This document shows positions 1 through 6,877 of a DNA stretch of 7,500 nt, piece after piece. The stretch spans positions 1 through 7,500 of the forward strand of contig CAZOFA010000090.1 in NCBI GenBank assembly GCA_964578975.1. The letters run 5' to 3'. The notes under the pieces are model-generated. The model did not search any database and had not been told where the DNA came from. It worked only from the letters and a program-made list of their open reading frames with translations. The stretch is from CAYRUP01 sp964578975. GTDB lineage: Bacteria > Pseudomonadota > Gammaproteobacteria > DSM-16500. How positions within the stretch are numbered: position 1 is the first letter of the stretch; every line of letters starts with the position of its first letter. A program made the position numbers and the translations under genes.

Positions 1-20
1 TTTTGACTGACATGCAAAAC

Positions 21-50
21 CTGGATTGCTTCACTTCGCTCGCAATGACG
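21..50. repeat. Short imperfect palindromic intergenic repeat
   Basis: On the minus strand this stretch begins CGTCATTGCGAGCGAAG and ends in GCAATCCAG, with a 5-bp terminal pairing of ATTGC (42-46) and GCAAT (25-29). From memory, this is the form of a dispersed repeat common between genes in Rickettsia, Coxiella and related host-associated bacteria. It lies about 25 bases beyond the stop codon of the leftward gene. In that direction the hairpin is followed by a four-T run, so it could act as a weak terminator, although the stem is short. Copy number cannot be judged from one window. Confidence 0.5.
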
Positions 51-72
51 ATTTTTTAGTTGCTACACGATT

Positions 73-933
73 TTATGCATTTTTTCGATATGTCGGCACA
101 GACGGCGCTAATGAATCTTGTGGTACCTCGACAGAAGGCATTGGTGAGCATGTAAATGCAACATTCTTTCTTACGTTAACAGCATGTCTTTCTGTTATAT
201 ATTTTCCGAGTTCTTTTACACCATCTTTTAAATGATCTCTTAGTTCCTCAGTCCGCGGTTCGCTTGTTATTTCTTGACTAAGCTCCTCTAGATCCCTTCT
301 AAAGTCATCTTTCTTCCTTTGATTGAACGTTAAAGCAATTGCAATTTCATACATATCTTGTACTTCTTTCACTAAGTCATCTATTTCTGTCGCTAAATCA
401 GAAGATACTGTTCCTTTGTATTTTCGATCTAACCGGTATACAAAACTAATAAGAGCATTAATTGGGTTCAACACAAAATCAGATGAGCTAGACAAAAGGA
501 AAACACGTTGAACCAGGTCATCCAATTTTTTGTAATCAGCCATGTTTTCTTCGTAATTTTGTGTAGACGGATTAAATTTTCTTAGGGCTCTACGGGCCTT
601 ACGATCAAGAGCTTCAATACCAGAATATAACTCTTTTGCATCTGCAGGAATTTCATCCTGTATGATATTGCGTAACTGACGCTCCAACATAACACATACG
701 CAATCTAGATCTATGGCATCACATGCTTTTTCCAGATCATTTAAAAAACGGATCATCTTGGAAGATGATGCATTCAACATACAACGCATTACAACTATCG
801 ACCAGTCGCCAAGCTCAAAGGTATGCTCCTTTCTTCTCGCAAAATCCAGGATTTTTATACTACCTGCCGTGCTTAATTTCTTTAAGAATGCTTCTGCTCG
901 TAATTCATCACTTTGCGGTCTATTATTGCTCAT
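73..933 (-). CDS. Hypothetical soluble helical protein, candidate Dot/Icm effector
   Basis: I do not recognise this 286-residue protein. It has no signal peptide and no convincing membrane segment. It looks largely alpha-helical, with charged amphipathic stretches around residues 60-120 and 180-250 that could form coiled coils. Four cysteines cluster at residues 52-80. The tail from about residue 262 is rich in Pro, Ser and Val and ends in a basic YRKNA. An acidic, Glu-rich stretch lies at 214-232, further from the C terminus than the E-block typical of Legionella substrates. The start is chosen from the ribosome-binding site: AAGGAG at 940-945 lies 6 bases before the ATG at 931-933. The ATG at 934-936 is also possible, but the ATG at 946-948 would bury that site inside the gene. 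It is transcribed divergently from icmH/icmF behind a PmrA-like box. That context and the soluble helical build make a secreted Dot/Icm substrate plausible, but no domain shows a function. Confidence 0.85.
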   Translation of the reverse strand: MSNNRPQSDELRAEAFLKKLSTAGSIKILDFARRKEHTFELGDWSIVVMRCMLNASSSKMIRFLNDLEKACDAIDLDCVCVMLERQLRNIIQDEIPADAKELYSGIEALDRKARRALRKFNPSTQNYEENMADYKKLDDLVQRVFLLSSSSDFVLNPINALISFVYRLDRKYKGTVSSDLATEIDDLVKEVQDMYEIAIALTFNQRKKDDFRRDLEELSQEITSEPRTEELRDHLKDGVKELGKYITERHAVNVRKNVAFTCSPMPSVEVPQDSLAPSVPTYRKNA

Positions 934-939
934 CATTGA

Positions 940-945
940 CTCCTT
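940..945 (-). promoter_or_regulatory. Shine-Dalgarno site that decides the start of the leftward gene
   Basis: On the minus strand AAGGAG is followed by TCA and then two consecutive ATG codons. The spacing is 3 bases to the first and 6 bases to the second, which favours the second (931-933). The longer reading frame starting at 948 would include this site as codons 2 and 3 and has no comparable site of its own. Confidence 0.7.
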
Positions 946-972
946 CATTTATAATTATGTAAAACGGTGGAT

Positions 973-978
973 AGTATA
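973..978 (-). promoter_or_regulatory. Probable -10 box of the leftward gene
   Basis: The minus strand reads TATACT here, five of six matches to TATAAT. This places transcription start near 966 and gives a leader of about 30 bases. The best -35 candidate, TTAAGA at an 18-base spacing, is poor and lies inside the tandem PmrA-like site. A good -10 with its -35 occupied by an activator box is the expected design of a promoter dependent on an OmpR/PhoB-family activator. Confidence 0.5.
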
Positions 979-983
979 ACCAC

Positions 984-1003
984 AATCTTAAGACATTCTT
1001 AAA
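984..1003 (-). promoter_or_regulatory. PmrA-like tandem response-regulator box
   Basis: On the minus strand two 9-base direct repeats, TTTAAGAAT and CTTAAGATT, are separated by two bases (GT). They agree at 7 of 9 positions. They fit the enterobacterial PmrA box YTTAAK-N5-YTTAAK at every fixed position (TTTAAG, AATGT, CTTAAG). They also resemble the Legionella/Coxiella PmrA element, two cTTAATatT repeats separated by two bases. The proximal repeat ends 5 bases before the -10 box, so the site covers the -35 region, as expected for an activator. Because CTTAAG is self-complementary, part of the site also reads on the plus strand toward icmH, but that reading fits less well. The match is by eye against remembered consensus sequences. 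Confidence 0.5.
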
Positions 1004-1033
1004 AGCACAAAGATATTTTTTTCACTGTGAGGC

Positions 1034-1042
1034 TGGTATAAT
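1034..1042 (+). promoter_or_regulatory. Extended -10 promoter of the icmH-icmF operon
   Basis: TGGTATAAT is a perfect extended -10 element (TGnTATAAT), placing transcription start near 1048-1049, about 26 bases before the icmH ATG. At 17-base spacing the -35 position (1014-1019) reads TATTTT, which is weak, as is common when an extended -10 is present. A small palindrome, TCAC-T-GTGA at 1022-1030, sits in the spacer; it is too short to call an operator. Confidence 0.6.
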
Positions 1043-1074
1043 TCTAGAGCCAAGCCCATGGAACGAAATCAGTG

Positions 1075-1938
1075 ATGATAACGAGTAACGAAAAACTCGC
1101 CGGTGATGAACGGCACATAACGGATGCCATGCCTGAACACGACTCACCCGATGATGCAGCAATCATCACGTCTGCAGAAGCCGCAAATCATTTATTAGCA
1201 CGCAGCAAGTTTATTTCTCATCATCCGAAAGCCGGTATTAATCCATTAGTCGATTCAGCGGCCTATTTATTTTCAATCGTTGGCAAACTTAAACAAATTA
1301 AATCGTATCGGCATTTAAATAAATTACATAAAGAATTGGTCAGCGAAGTGAATGCTTTTCAAGACGCCGCAAAGTCGCATGGCTATAGTTCCGAATACAT
1401 TTTAGTGAGTCGTTATGCCTTGTGCGCAACACTGGATGATGTCATCACCAACACATCCTGGGGTGCTCAAGGACAATGGGACAATTATAGTTTGCTCACC
1501 ACCTTCAACCAAGAATCGGCTCAACAAGAGCGATTTTTCATTATTTTGGAACGCTTGATTAAAGATCCTGGGTTGTATATTGATTTGATGGAATTTATGT
1601 ATCTTTGCTTGAGCCTCGGTTTTAAAGGCAGTTATCGGTCCAGCGAATTTACCAGTAGCCAACTTGAGCAAATTAGCAATGCGCTTTACAAACGGATCCG
1701 CGCGCATCATGGCGATTTCAATAAAACACTTTCGCCCTTTCAATTAAAACCAAACCAAGCAACACCGCTCCACCCACAAAAAAAACCGCCTATTGGATTT
1801 GCCTTGCTGACAACAGCAAGCATTATTCTAGCCCTGTTTATTGGATTAGGTTATTTACTCGATACTATTTCCAATCAGGCCTATCAAGAACTAATGCATA
1901 TTGGAAAATCAATACTCTATGAAAGACACGATCAATAA
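1075..1938 (+). CDS. icmH: Type IVB secretion protein IcmH/DotU
   Basis: This 287-residue protein is an IcmH/DotU family inner-membrane protein, homologous to TssL of type VI secretion. In Legionella it pairs with IcmF to stabilise the Dot/Icm core complex and support its polar targeting. A variable, acidic N-terminal stretch (residues 1-45) precedes the cytoplasmic helical domain. Family signatures are NPLVD at 56-60, RYALCATLDD at 113-122 followed by a conserved Trp at 129, and EFMYLCLSLGF running into KGSYR at 173-188. One C-terminal membrane anchor lies at about 240-262, preceded by basic residues and followed by a short tail, which is the normal DotU topology. Length is close to the Legionella protein (roughly 260 residues). 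The ATG at 1075 is preferred over the adjacent GTG at 1072. The ribosome-binding site is weak: GGAA at 1060-1063, 11 bases upstream. The gene is first in the operon and its end overlaps icmF. Confidence 0.93.
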   Translation: MITSNEKLAGDERHITDAMPEHDSPDDAAIITSAEAANHLLARSKFISHHPKAGINPLVDSAAYLFSIVGKLKQIKSYRHLNKLHKELVSEVNAFQDAAKSHGYSSEYILVSRYALCATLDDVITNTSWGAQGQWDNYSLLTTFNQESAQQERFFIILERLIKDPGLYIDLMEFMYLCLSLGFKGSYRSSEFTSSQLEQISNALYKRIRAHHGDFNKTLSPFQLKPNQATPLHPQKKPPIGFALLTTASIILALFIGLGYLLDTISNQAYQELMHIGKSILYERHDQ

Positions 1939-4900
1939 TGCGCACAAAAAATTTATTCTTCCTCTCGGCACACTTGTTATTTTTTCTCTATTGATTTGGT
2001 ATCTCGGTCCGTTGATCGCCATTGCGAACCGTATTCCGCTCGCACAAATGGAGAAAAGAATTTATATTATTGCGGCATTGTTTCTCATTTGGTTACTCAA
2101 ATTTATTTTTTTAGATATCACCCCAGAAAAATCACCATCGAAACCTGTTGCGAAACCACTTTCACCTGAAATCACAAAAAAATTACAAATGTTGCAAGGT
2201 CGTTTCCAAGGTGCGCTCGATTTTTTAAAAAAAACCATGATTAAAAAACAAGGCGTCGATGTGTCGCTCGCCCATCTGCCCTGGTATCTGTTAATTGGTC
2301 CAACCAACGCCGGGAAAACAAGTTTTTTAGCCAATGCGAATATTAATTATATTCTTTCCAAACAGCTCAAACAGGGAACGGCAACCTCCGACGCTTGTGA
2401 TTGGTGGATCACGCGCAATCTCGTGATGGTCGATGTACCGGGACATTATTTTAAAGATAAAGAAAATCCAATTTTATGGAAAACATTACTCAAGCTGATC
2501 AATAGCACGTCCAGCAAAGAATATTTAAACGGTATTATCGTGACATTAAACTTGCCGGAGTTGATGAAAAAAACTAATTCACAACAACGAAATAGTCTCG
2601 CGCAAGATTTAAAAAAATATATCACCGACGTTCGTGCGCAATTTGGTACGCAATTACCCTTTCATTTTGTGATTACAAAATGCGATCTTTTACCGGGATT
2701 TTTAGATTTTTTTAGTGAAAGTGGGAGTGATGAGTTATCACAACTGTGGGGAATTACGCTACCGCCACTCTCAGAAAAAGAAAAATTACTGGATGTGGTG
2801 AGTCATCGTTTTAATGTGTTAATCAAGCGTATCAATAAACAACTCATCTGGCGTTTACATCAAGAACGTAATCCAAATGCACGGCCATGCATTAAAGATT
2901 TTCCTTTGCATATTGAACGTTTAAAAGAAGCGATTACGACTTTATTAAAAACCTTAAGCATGCCTGATTTTGCACTCGCGGGTGTGTATCTCACCAGTGC
3001 CCTACAACCCAAAAAAGAAGAGACGACAAGTTATGCGCAAGCCGCGACGAATGTCACGCATCAAGCATTAGAAATTATGCAAACACCGCCGATGCCCACA
3101 CGCGCTTATTTTGTGAAACAACTTTTGATACAAGGTTTTTTGCATACGACTTACGATCCCAAAACATCTGTACAACAAGATTATAATTGGCGTCGACGCG
3201 CAGTGTATGCAACGTCCATTGGAATTATCGTGACAGCAGCGATGGTGTTTGGACATGATTTTCAGCAAAGTATTCAAAAAGCGTATTCGATTCAAAATGA
3301 TCTTGCGCGCTATCAATTATATATTCAACAATCGAAAAATGATGATCGTCTTGTGAAAGCATTACCGTTACTCGATGCATTACAACATGCGGCGCATCAT
3401 GCCGTTCGTCAAACCTCTTCTTTCGAAAATATTTTAACGTTTTATTCGAATCGCTCACAACAAACGGCAACGGCGGTGTATCAGCAAGCACTACAAACGA
3501 TTGTCATTCCTGAAATTAAAAATGAATTAGAAAAATATTTACAAACGTCTGCCAACAAAAATCCAGTGGCGGTCTATACTGCATTAAAAGCGTATGTGAT
3601 GTTAGCGGACGGAGACAATCGTCGCGCTACTTTTATTGCGAATACGCTGAATAAAATTTCAAAAACACCCATGAATAAGCAAGCACTCGCCCAATTTGCT
3701 GAGCATATCAACGATGCTTTTACCAATGGGACGGTGTTAATTGAGCTCGATCATGAGCTCGTCAATCAAGTGCGTAAGCAATTAGTTAATTTACCGAGCC
3801 TTGAATTAGGTGCTGTGATTTTAAAAAATAATGATACGAACGATAGCACGATTGGTCTCGGGACCAATTTTGGTAGTCCACCCGTTTTTGTCAGCAAACA
3901 AATTACGAATCGCATTCCGACCATGTTTACCGTCGATCATTTTCAAAAAATTGTGAATCAAGAAATTGCATCCGCCGCGAATGATGCGCTCAAAGGAAAT
4001 TGGGTGCTGGGCGTCATGACGCCTTCATTAAATCAGCCGTCAGTGGAATCACTGACAACACAATTACGTAATCAATATATTGCAAATTATGTCGATATTT
4101 GGGAAAGCCAACTCGCTAACATTCAACCGTTCACACCAAAAAATTTATTACAAGCGGATGAAATGATCCAAAATCTCACCAGCAATAACTCGCCTTTATT
4201 GCAATTATTACAAACCATTAAACAAAATACCGCATTTGCACCGATTAATGCGGCGAGCCCCAAAATTCAAGCGCTCAATGATTTATTGAATCGGGCTGAT
4301 GATAAACAACAAATGCCGTTGTATCAGGTTTTTGTTAATCTCAGAGAATTACATCAATATCTACAAACGATATTAACGGCATCGAGTACCCATCAAGCAG
4401 CGTTTTTAGCGGCCGCTGAACGCATGCAAAATCCGAATCAAGGTCCGATTTTTGCCGTGCATCAATTAGCAGAGCAAAGTCCTGAACCGTTGAAAACATG
4501 GTTGAATACCATTGCCAATCAGAGCTGGGGTTTTGTATTGCAAGACGCTGCCCAATATGTGCAAAACACCTGGGCGGGTGATGTGGTCCCAACTTATAAT
4601 CAAGATATTGCAAATCACTATCCGTTTACTCAAACCAGTCGTGAAGAAGTGGGATTAGCACAATTTACGCGTTTTCTCGGTCATCGCGGGACGCTTGCGA
4701 AATTTTATCAAGTGTATTTAAAACCATTTATCAATGACAGCGGTGAACAATGGAGCTGGCGCACCGCGGATAATCGTCGTATTCCATTGACGAATTCTTT
4801 ATTGATGAATCTGCAATATGCAGCACAAATTCAACAAGCATTTTTTCCGAATGGCGATAATAAATTATTTGTGGCTTTTACCTTGCAACCCATTGCGTTA

Positions 4901-5263
4901 GATCCGCATCTGAAAAGCATGACGCTAAACATCAACGGACAACAAATCATTTATCAAAAAAATTCTTCACGCATACCGCGCGTGTTAACCTGGCCGGGTA
5001 ATAATGCGTTCTCTCATGCGACAACCATTCACTTCACCACACCCAAAAACCAATACATGAGTCATATCAATAAAGGCGATTGGAGCTGGTTTAAAATGGT
5101 GGCGAATGCGACGCAAAATGTGAATTCGCGCAAGGAATTATTGTTGAATATCACGTTAAATGGTCATTCCGCAAAATATTTATTGTTTACTCAAGGTCAC
5201 ATGAATCCGTTTTTACCGATGAACATGTCGCGCTTTGATTTGCCGCAAGAATTGTTAGATTGA
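1919..5263 (+). CDS. icmF: Type IVB secretion protein IcmF
   Basis: This 1114-residue inner-membrane protein is the IcmF partner of IcmH and a homologue of TssM. Two N-terminal membrane segments lie at about 12-33 and 46-66. A cytoplasmic GTPase-like domain follows, with an intact Walker A motif GPTNAGKTS (127-135), a DVPG switch-type motif (172-175) and TKCD (253-256). GVYLTSALQ (355-363) and RAYFVKQL (395-402) are typical of the family. A third membrane segment at about 427-445 leads into a large periplasmic region of Gln- and Asn-rich helices. It ends in a beta-rich C-terminal domain with the WPG motif (1025-1027) and a GDWSWF segment (1053-1058). The ATG at 1919 overlaps icmH by 20 bases, implying translational coupling. 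An in-frame TTG at 1901 is possible but less likely. I see no frameshift or lost motif. Type VI TssM is the main alternative; the adjacent icmB/dotO argues for Dot/Icm. Confidence 0.93.
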   Translation: MKDTINNAHKKFILPLGTLVIFSLLIWYLGPLIAIANRIPLAQMEKRIYIIAALFLIWLLKFIFLDITPEKSPSKPVAKPLSPEITKKLQMLQGRFQGALDFLKKTMIKKQGVDVSLAHLPWYLLIGPTNAGKTSFLANANINYILSKQLKQGTATSDACDWWITRNLVMVDVPGHYFKDKENPILWKTLLKLINSTSSKEYLNGIIVTLNLPELMKKTNSQQRNSLAQDLKKYITDVRAQFGTQLPFHFVITKCDLLPGFLDFFSESGSDELSQLWGITLPPLSEKEKLLDVVSHRFNVLIKRINKQLIWRLHQERNPNARPCIKDFPLHIERLKEAITTLLKTLSMPDFALAGVYLTSALQPKKEETTSYAQAATNVTHQALEIMQTPPMPTRAYFVKQLLIQGFLHTTYDPKTSVQQDYNWRRRAVYATSIGIIVTAAMVFGHDFQQSIQKAYSIQNDLARYQLYIQQSKNDDRLVKALPLLDALQHAAHHAVRQTSSFENILTFYSNRSQQTATAVYQQALQTIVIPEIKNELEKYLQTSANKNPVAVYTALKAYVMLADGDNRRATFIANTLNKISKTPMNKQALAQFAEHINDAFTNGTVLIELDHELVNQVRKQLVNLPSLELGAVILKNNDTNDSTIGLGTNFGSPPVFVSKQITNRIPTMFTVDHFQKIVNQEIASAANDALKGNWVLGVMTPSLNQPSVESLTTQLRNQYIANYVDIWESQLANIQPFTPKNLLQADEMIQNLTSNNSPLLQLLQTIKQNTAFAPINAASPKIQALNDLLNRADDKQQMPLYQVFVNLRELHQYLQTILTASSTHQAAFLAAAERMQNPNQGPIFAVHQLAEQSPEPLKTWLNTIANQSWGFVLQDAAQYVQNTWAGDVVPTYNQDIANHYPFTQTSREEVGLAQFTRFLGHRGTLAKFYQVYLKPFINDSGEQWSWRTADNRRIPLTNSLLMNLQYAAQIQQAFFPNGDNKLFVAFTLQPIALDPHLKSMTLNINGQQIIYQKNSSRIPRVLTWPGNNAFSHATTIHFTTPKNQYMSHINKGDWSWFKMVANATQNVNSRKELLLNITLNGHSAKYLLFTQGHMNPFLPMNMSRFDLPQELLD

Positions 5264-5271
5264 GTGATCGC

Positions 5272-6804
5272 ATGACACAAAAAAAGCTGTTTTTTTATGG
5301 TTGCATAATTTTAATTTTTATTTTGTTTATTGCTTATGGGATTCAAATAGTAACTCCTTTTTCGGCTGATATTAGTTATTTGCTGTATGCAACAAATCAG
5401 CTACTGCATGGCGGAAAATATGGTTCGGAAATTTTCGAAACGAATCCGCCCATGATTTTATATCTTTATTCTCCGGTGGTGATTTTCACTAAATGGACTG
5501 GCATTCCTATCATTAGAATGATGCGTTTTTATATACTTTTTCTTGAGTTTTTTAGCTTAAGCATCTGTTTTGTTTTATTAAAAAAGTTGATCGCTAAATC
5601 TGATAAAATTTTATTTTATTTTTTATTTTATACGCTGCTTTCTGCGGTGATATTGTTACCTTCATTTTGTTTTGGGCAACGCGAACATCTTTTACTGTTG
5701 TTGATGTTTCCTTATTTGTTATCTGCAGCTTGTACACTCAAAAATAAATCCATTCATCCTGCCTTAGCGATCGTGATCGGTGTGATGGCAGGAATTGGTT
5801 TTGCATTAAAACCATTTTTCTTAGTGACACCGTGTTTAATTGAATTGTATTTGATGCTGAAACAGCGACTTTTTTTTGCCTGGCTCAGAATAGAGCCTCT
5901 GGTGATTCTAAGTGTGTTAATTATTTATTTACCATCGATTTTTTTATTTCAGCCGGGTTATATACACACCGTTTTACCATTGATCATGCGATATTATTTT
6001 CCTGCGATGACAACCAGCTGGGATAAAATTATTCTGAACGTCGATGTATTATTTTGTTTTGCAACCATGCTGGGATATTTCATTTATAACCAATACGATC
6101 GTTACCCTGCGCTCGGTCGAATATTGCAACTGGCTTTATTAGGCATGATTGCTGCTTTTTTAATTCCTAAAGCACCTTGGTTTTATCATGTGTTGCCAGC
6201 ATTTATTTTAGCGTTTTTATTGTTGGCACATATTTTAGGACAATCTATTTCGCCAAAAAACCAGGGATGGAATTTCGATAATCTGATTTTAATGTTGGGC
6301 ATGATTATTTTATTGATCGGCCCCCTGATTTATCAATATCGTATTGTGAATTATGTTTTTCATTTTCAAAAACTTTATCCGACGAATGATCTTGTGAATT
6401 ATATTAATCAACAACCCGGTCAGCACTCCATTGCCTGTTTGGGTTTGGGCACGCCGGATTGTTTTCCTGTCGTCACTTATACCGATAGTATTTATGGAGA
6501 ACGGTATCCTTATTTTTGGTGGTATAACGGAATCCGTGCATTGGAAAAAAATCCGCAATCGCGTGAAGTCAGCGCGCAATTAATCAAAGATAAGAAATTT
6601 TTTATTGATAATTTTGCCGATGATTTAAATCAACATAAACCACGTTGGGTTTTGATTGATAACGTGCATTATAAAAAAATTGAGAATGCTCAATTTGAAA
6701 TTTTGGATTATTTTTCTCAGAATAAAAAATTCCGTGAAGCGTGGAAACATTATCGCTATTTGACGACCTTGGATGCGGTTAAAATTTATGAACGAATTTC
6801 TTGA
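5272..6804 (+). CDS. Multi-spanning membrane protein, GT-C glycosyltransferase-like
   Basis: This 510-residue protein has about ten to twelve hydrophobic segments between residues 5 and 360 and a soluble C-terminal domain (about 361-510). The first loop resembles that of GT-C (PMT/ArnT, GT39-like) enzymes, which move sugars from polyprenyl-phosphate carriers on the periplasmic face. In this loop Asp33 lies in FSADISYLL, followed by LLHGGKY (44-50) and FETNPP (55-60). QREH (136-139) and FALKPFF (177-183) are other likely conserved loop motifs. Donor and acceptor cannot be told from the sequence. The ATG at 5272 is 8 bases after the icmF stop. A TTG at 5260, overlapping that stop, is an alternative start, and both have poor ribosome-binding sites. 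Spacing indicates co-transcription with icmH-icmF. As I recall it, L. pneumophila has the transporter-like tphA between icmB and icmF. This protein does not look like a transporter of that type, so it appears to replace it. The family call is tentative; existence as a gene is certain. Confidence 0.8.
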   Translation: MTQKKLFFYGCIILIFILFIAYGIQIVTPFSADISYLLYATNQLLHGGKYGSEIFETNPPMILYLYSPVVIFTKWTGIPIIRMMRFYILFLEFFSLSICFVLLKKLIAKSDKILFYFLFYTLLSAVILLPSFCFGQREHLLLLLMFPYLLSAACTLKNKSIHPALAIVIGVMAGIGFALKPFFLVTPCLIELYLMLKQRLFFAWLRIEPLVILSVLIIYLPSIFLFQPGYIHTVLPLIMRYYFPAMTTSWDKIILNVDVLFCFATMLGYFIYNQYDRYPALGRILQLALLGMIAAFLIPKAPWFYHVLPAFILAFLLLAHILGQSISPKNQGWNFDNLILMLGMIILLIGPLIYQYRIVNYVFHFQKLYPTNDLVNYINQQPGQHSIACLGLGTPDCFPVVTYTDSIYGERYPYFWWYNGIRALEKNPQSREVSAQLIKDKKFFIDNFADDLNQHKPRWVLIDNVHYKKIENAQFEILDYFSQNKKFREAWKHYRYLTTLDAVKIYERIS

Positions 6805-6823
6805 ACTCAATAACTATTCATTG

Positions 6824-6851
6824 TGTCATTCCCGCGCAGGCGGGAATGACA
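6824..6851. repeat. Perfect 12-bp hairpin in the convergent gap, dispersed-repeat type
   Basis: TGTCATTCCCGC (6824-6835) pairs perfectly with GCGGGAATGACA (6840-6851) across a GCAG loop. It lies 19 bases after the stop of the glycosyltransferase-like gene and 26 bases beyond the stop of icmB on the other strand. Neither strand has a T run directly after the stem, so it is not a canonical intrinsic terminator, though it could act as a bidirectional transcript end or 3' stabiliser. GTCATTCCCGC palindromes of this form are, from memory, a common dispersed intergenic repeat in many proteobacteria. Confidence 0.65.
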
Positions 6852-6877
6852 AGTGTAGGTATCACGATTTAAATTTT

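Noticed and set aside
872..886. Second PmrA-like pair, CTTAAT then TTTAAG
   Set aside because: The half-sites are separated by three bases instead of five, and the pair lies inside the coding region of the leftward gene with no promoter beside it.
3068..3491. Overlapping minus-strand open frames inside icmF
   Set aside because: They have no family resemblance or start signals and lie opposite a fully open, well-supported icmF frame.
3742..3767. Repeated GAGCTC with flanking partial inverted repeat
   Set aside because: It lies within icmF, encodes ordinary residues (IELDHELVNQ), and the arms are broken by a two-base insertion, so it looks like chance.
1075..5263. Type VI secretion tssL/tssM pair
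   Set aside because: DotU and IcmF families are shared between the two systems, but no other type VI gene is present and the neighbouring ATPase is IcmB/DotO, which is specific to type IVB systems.
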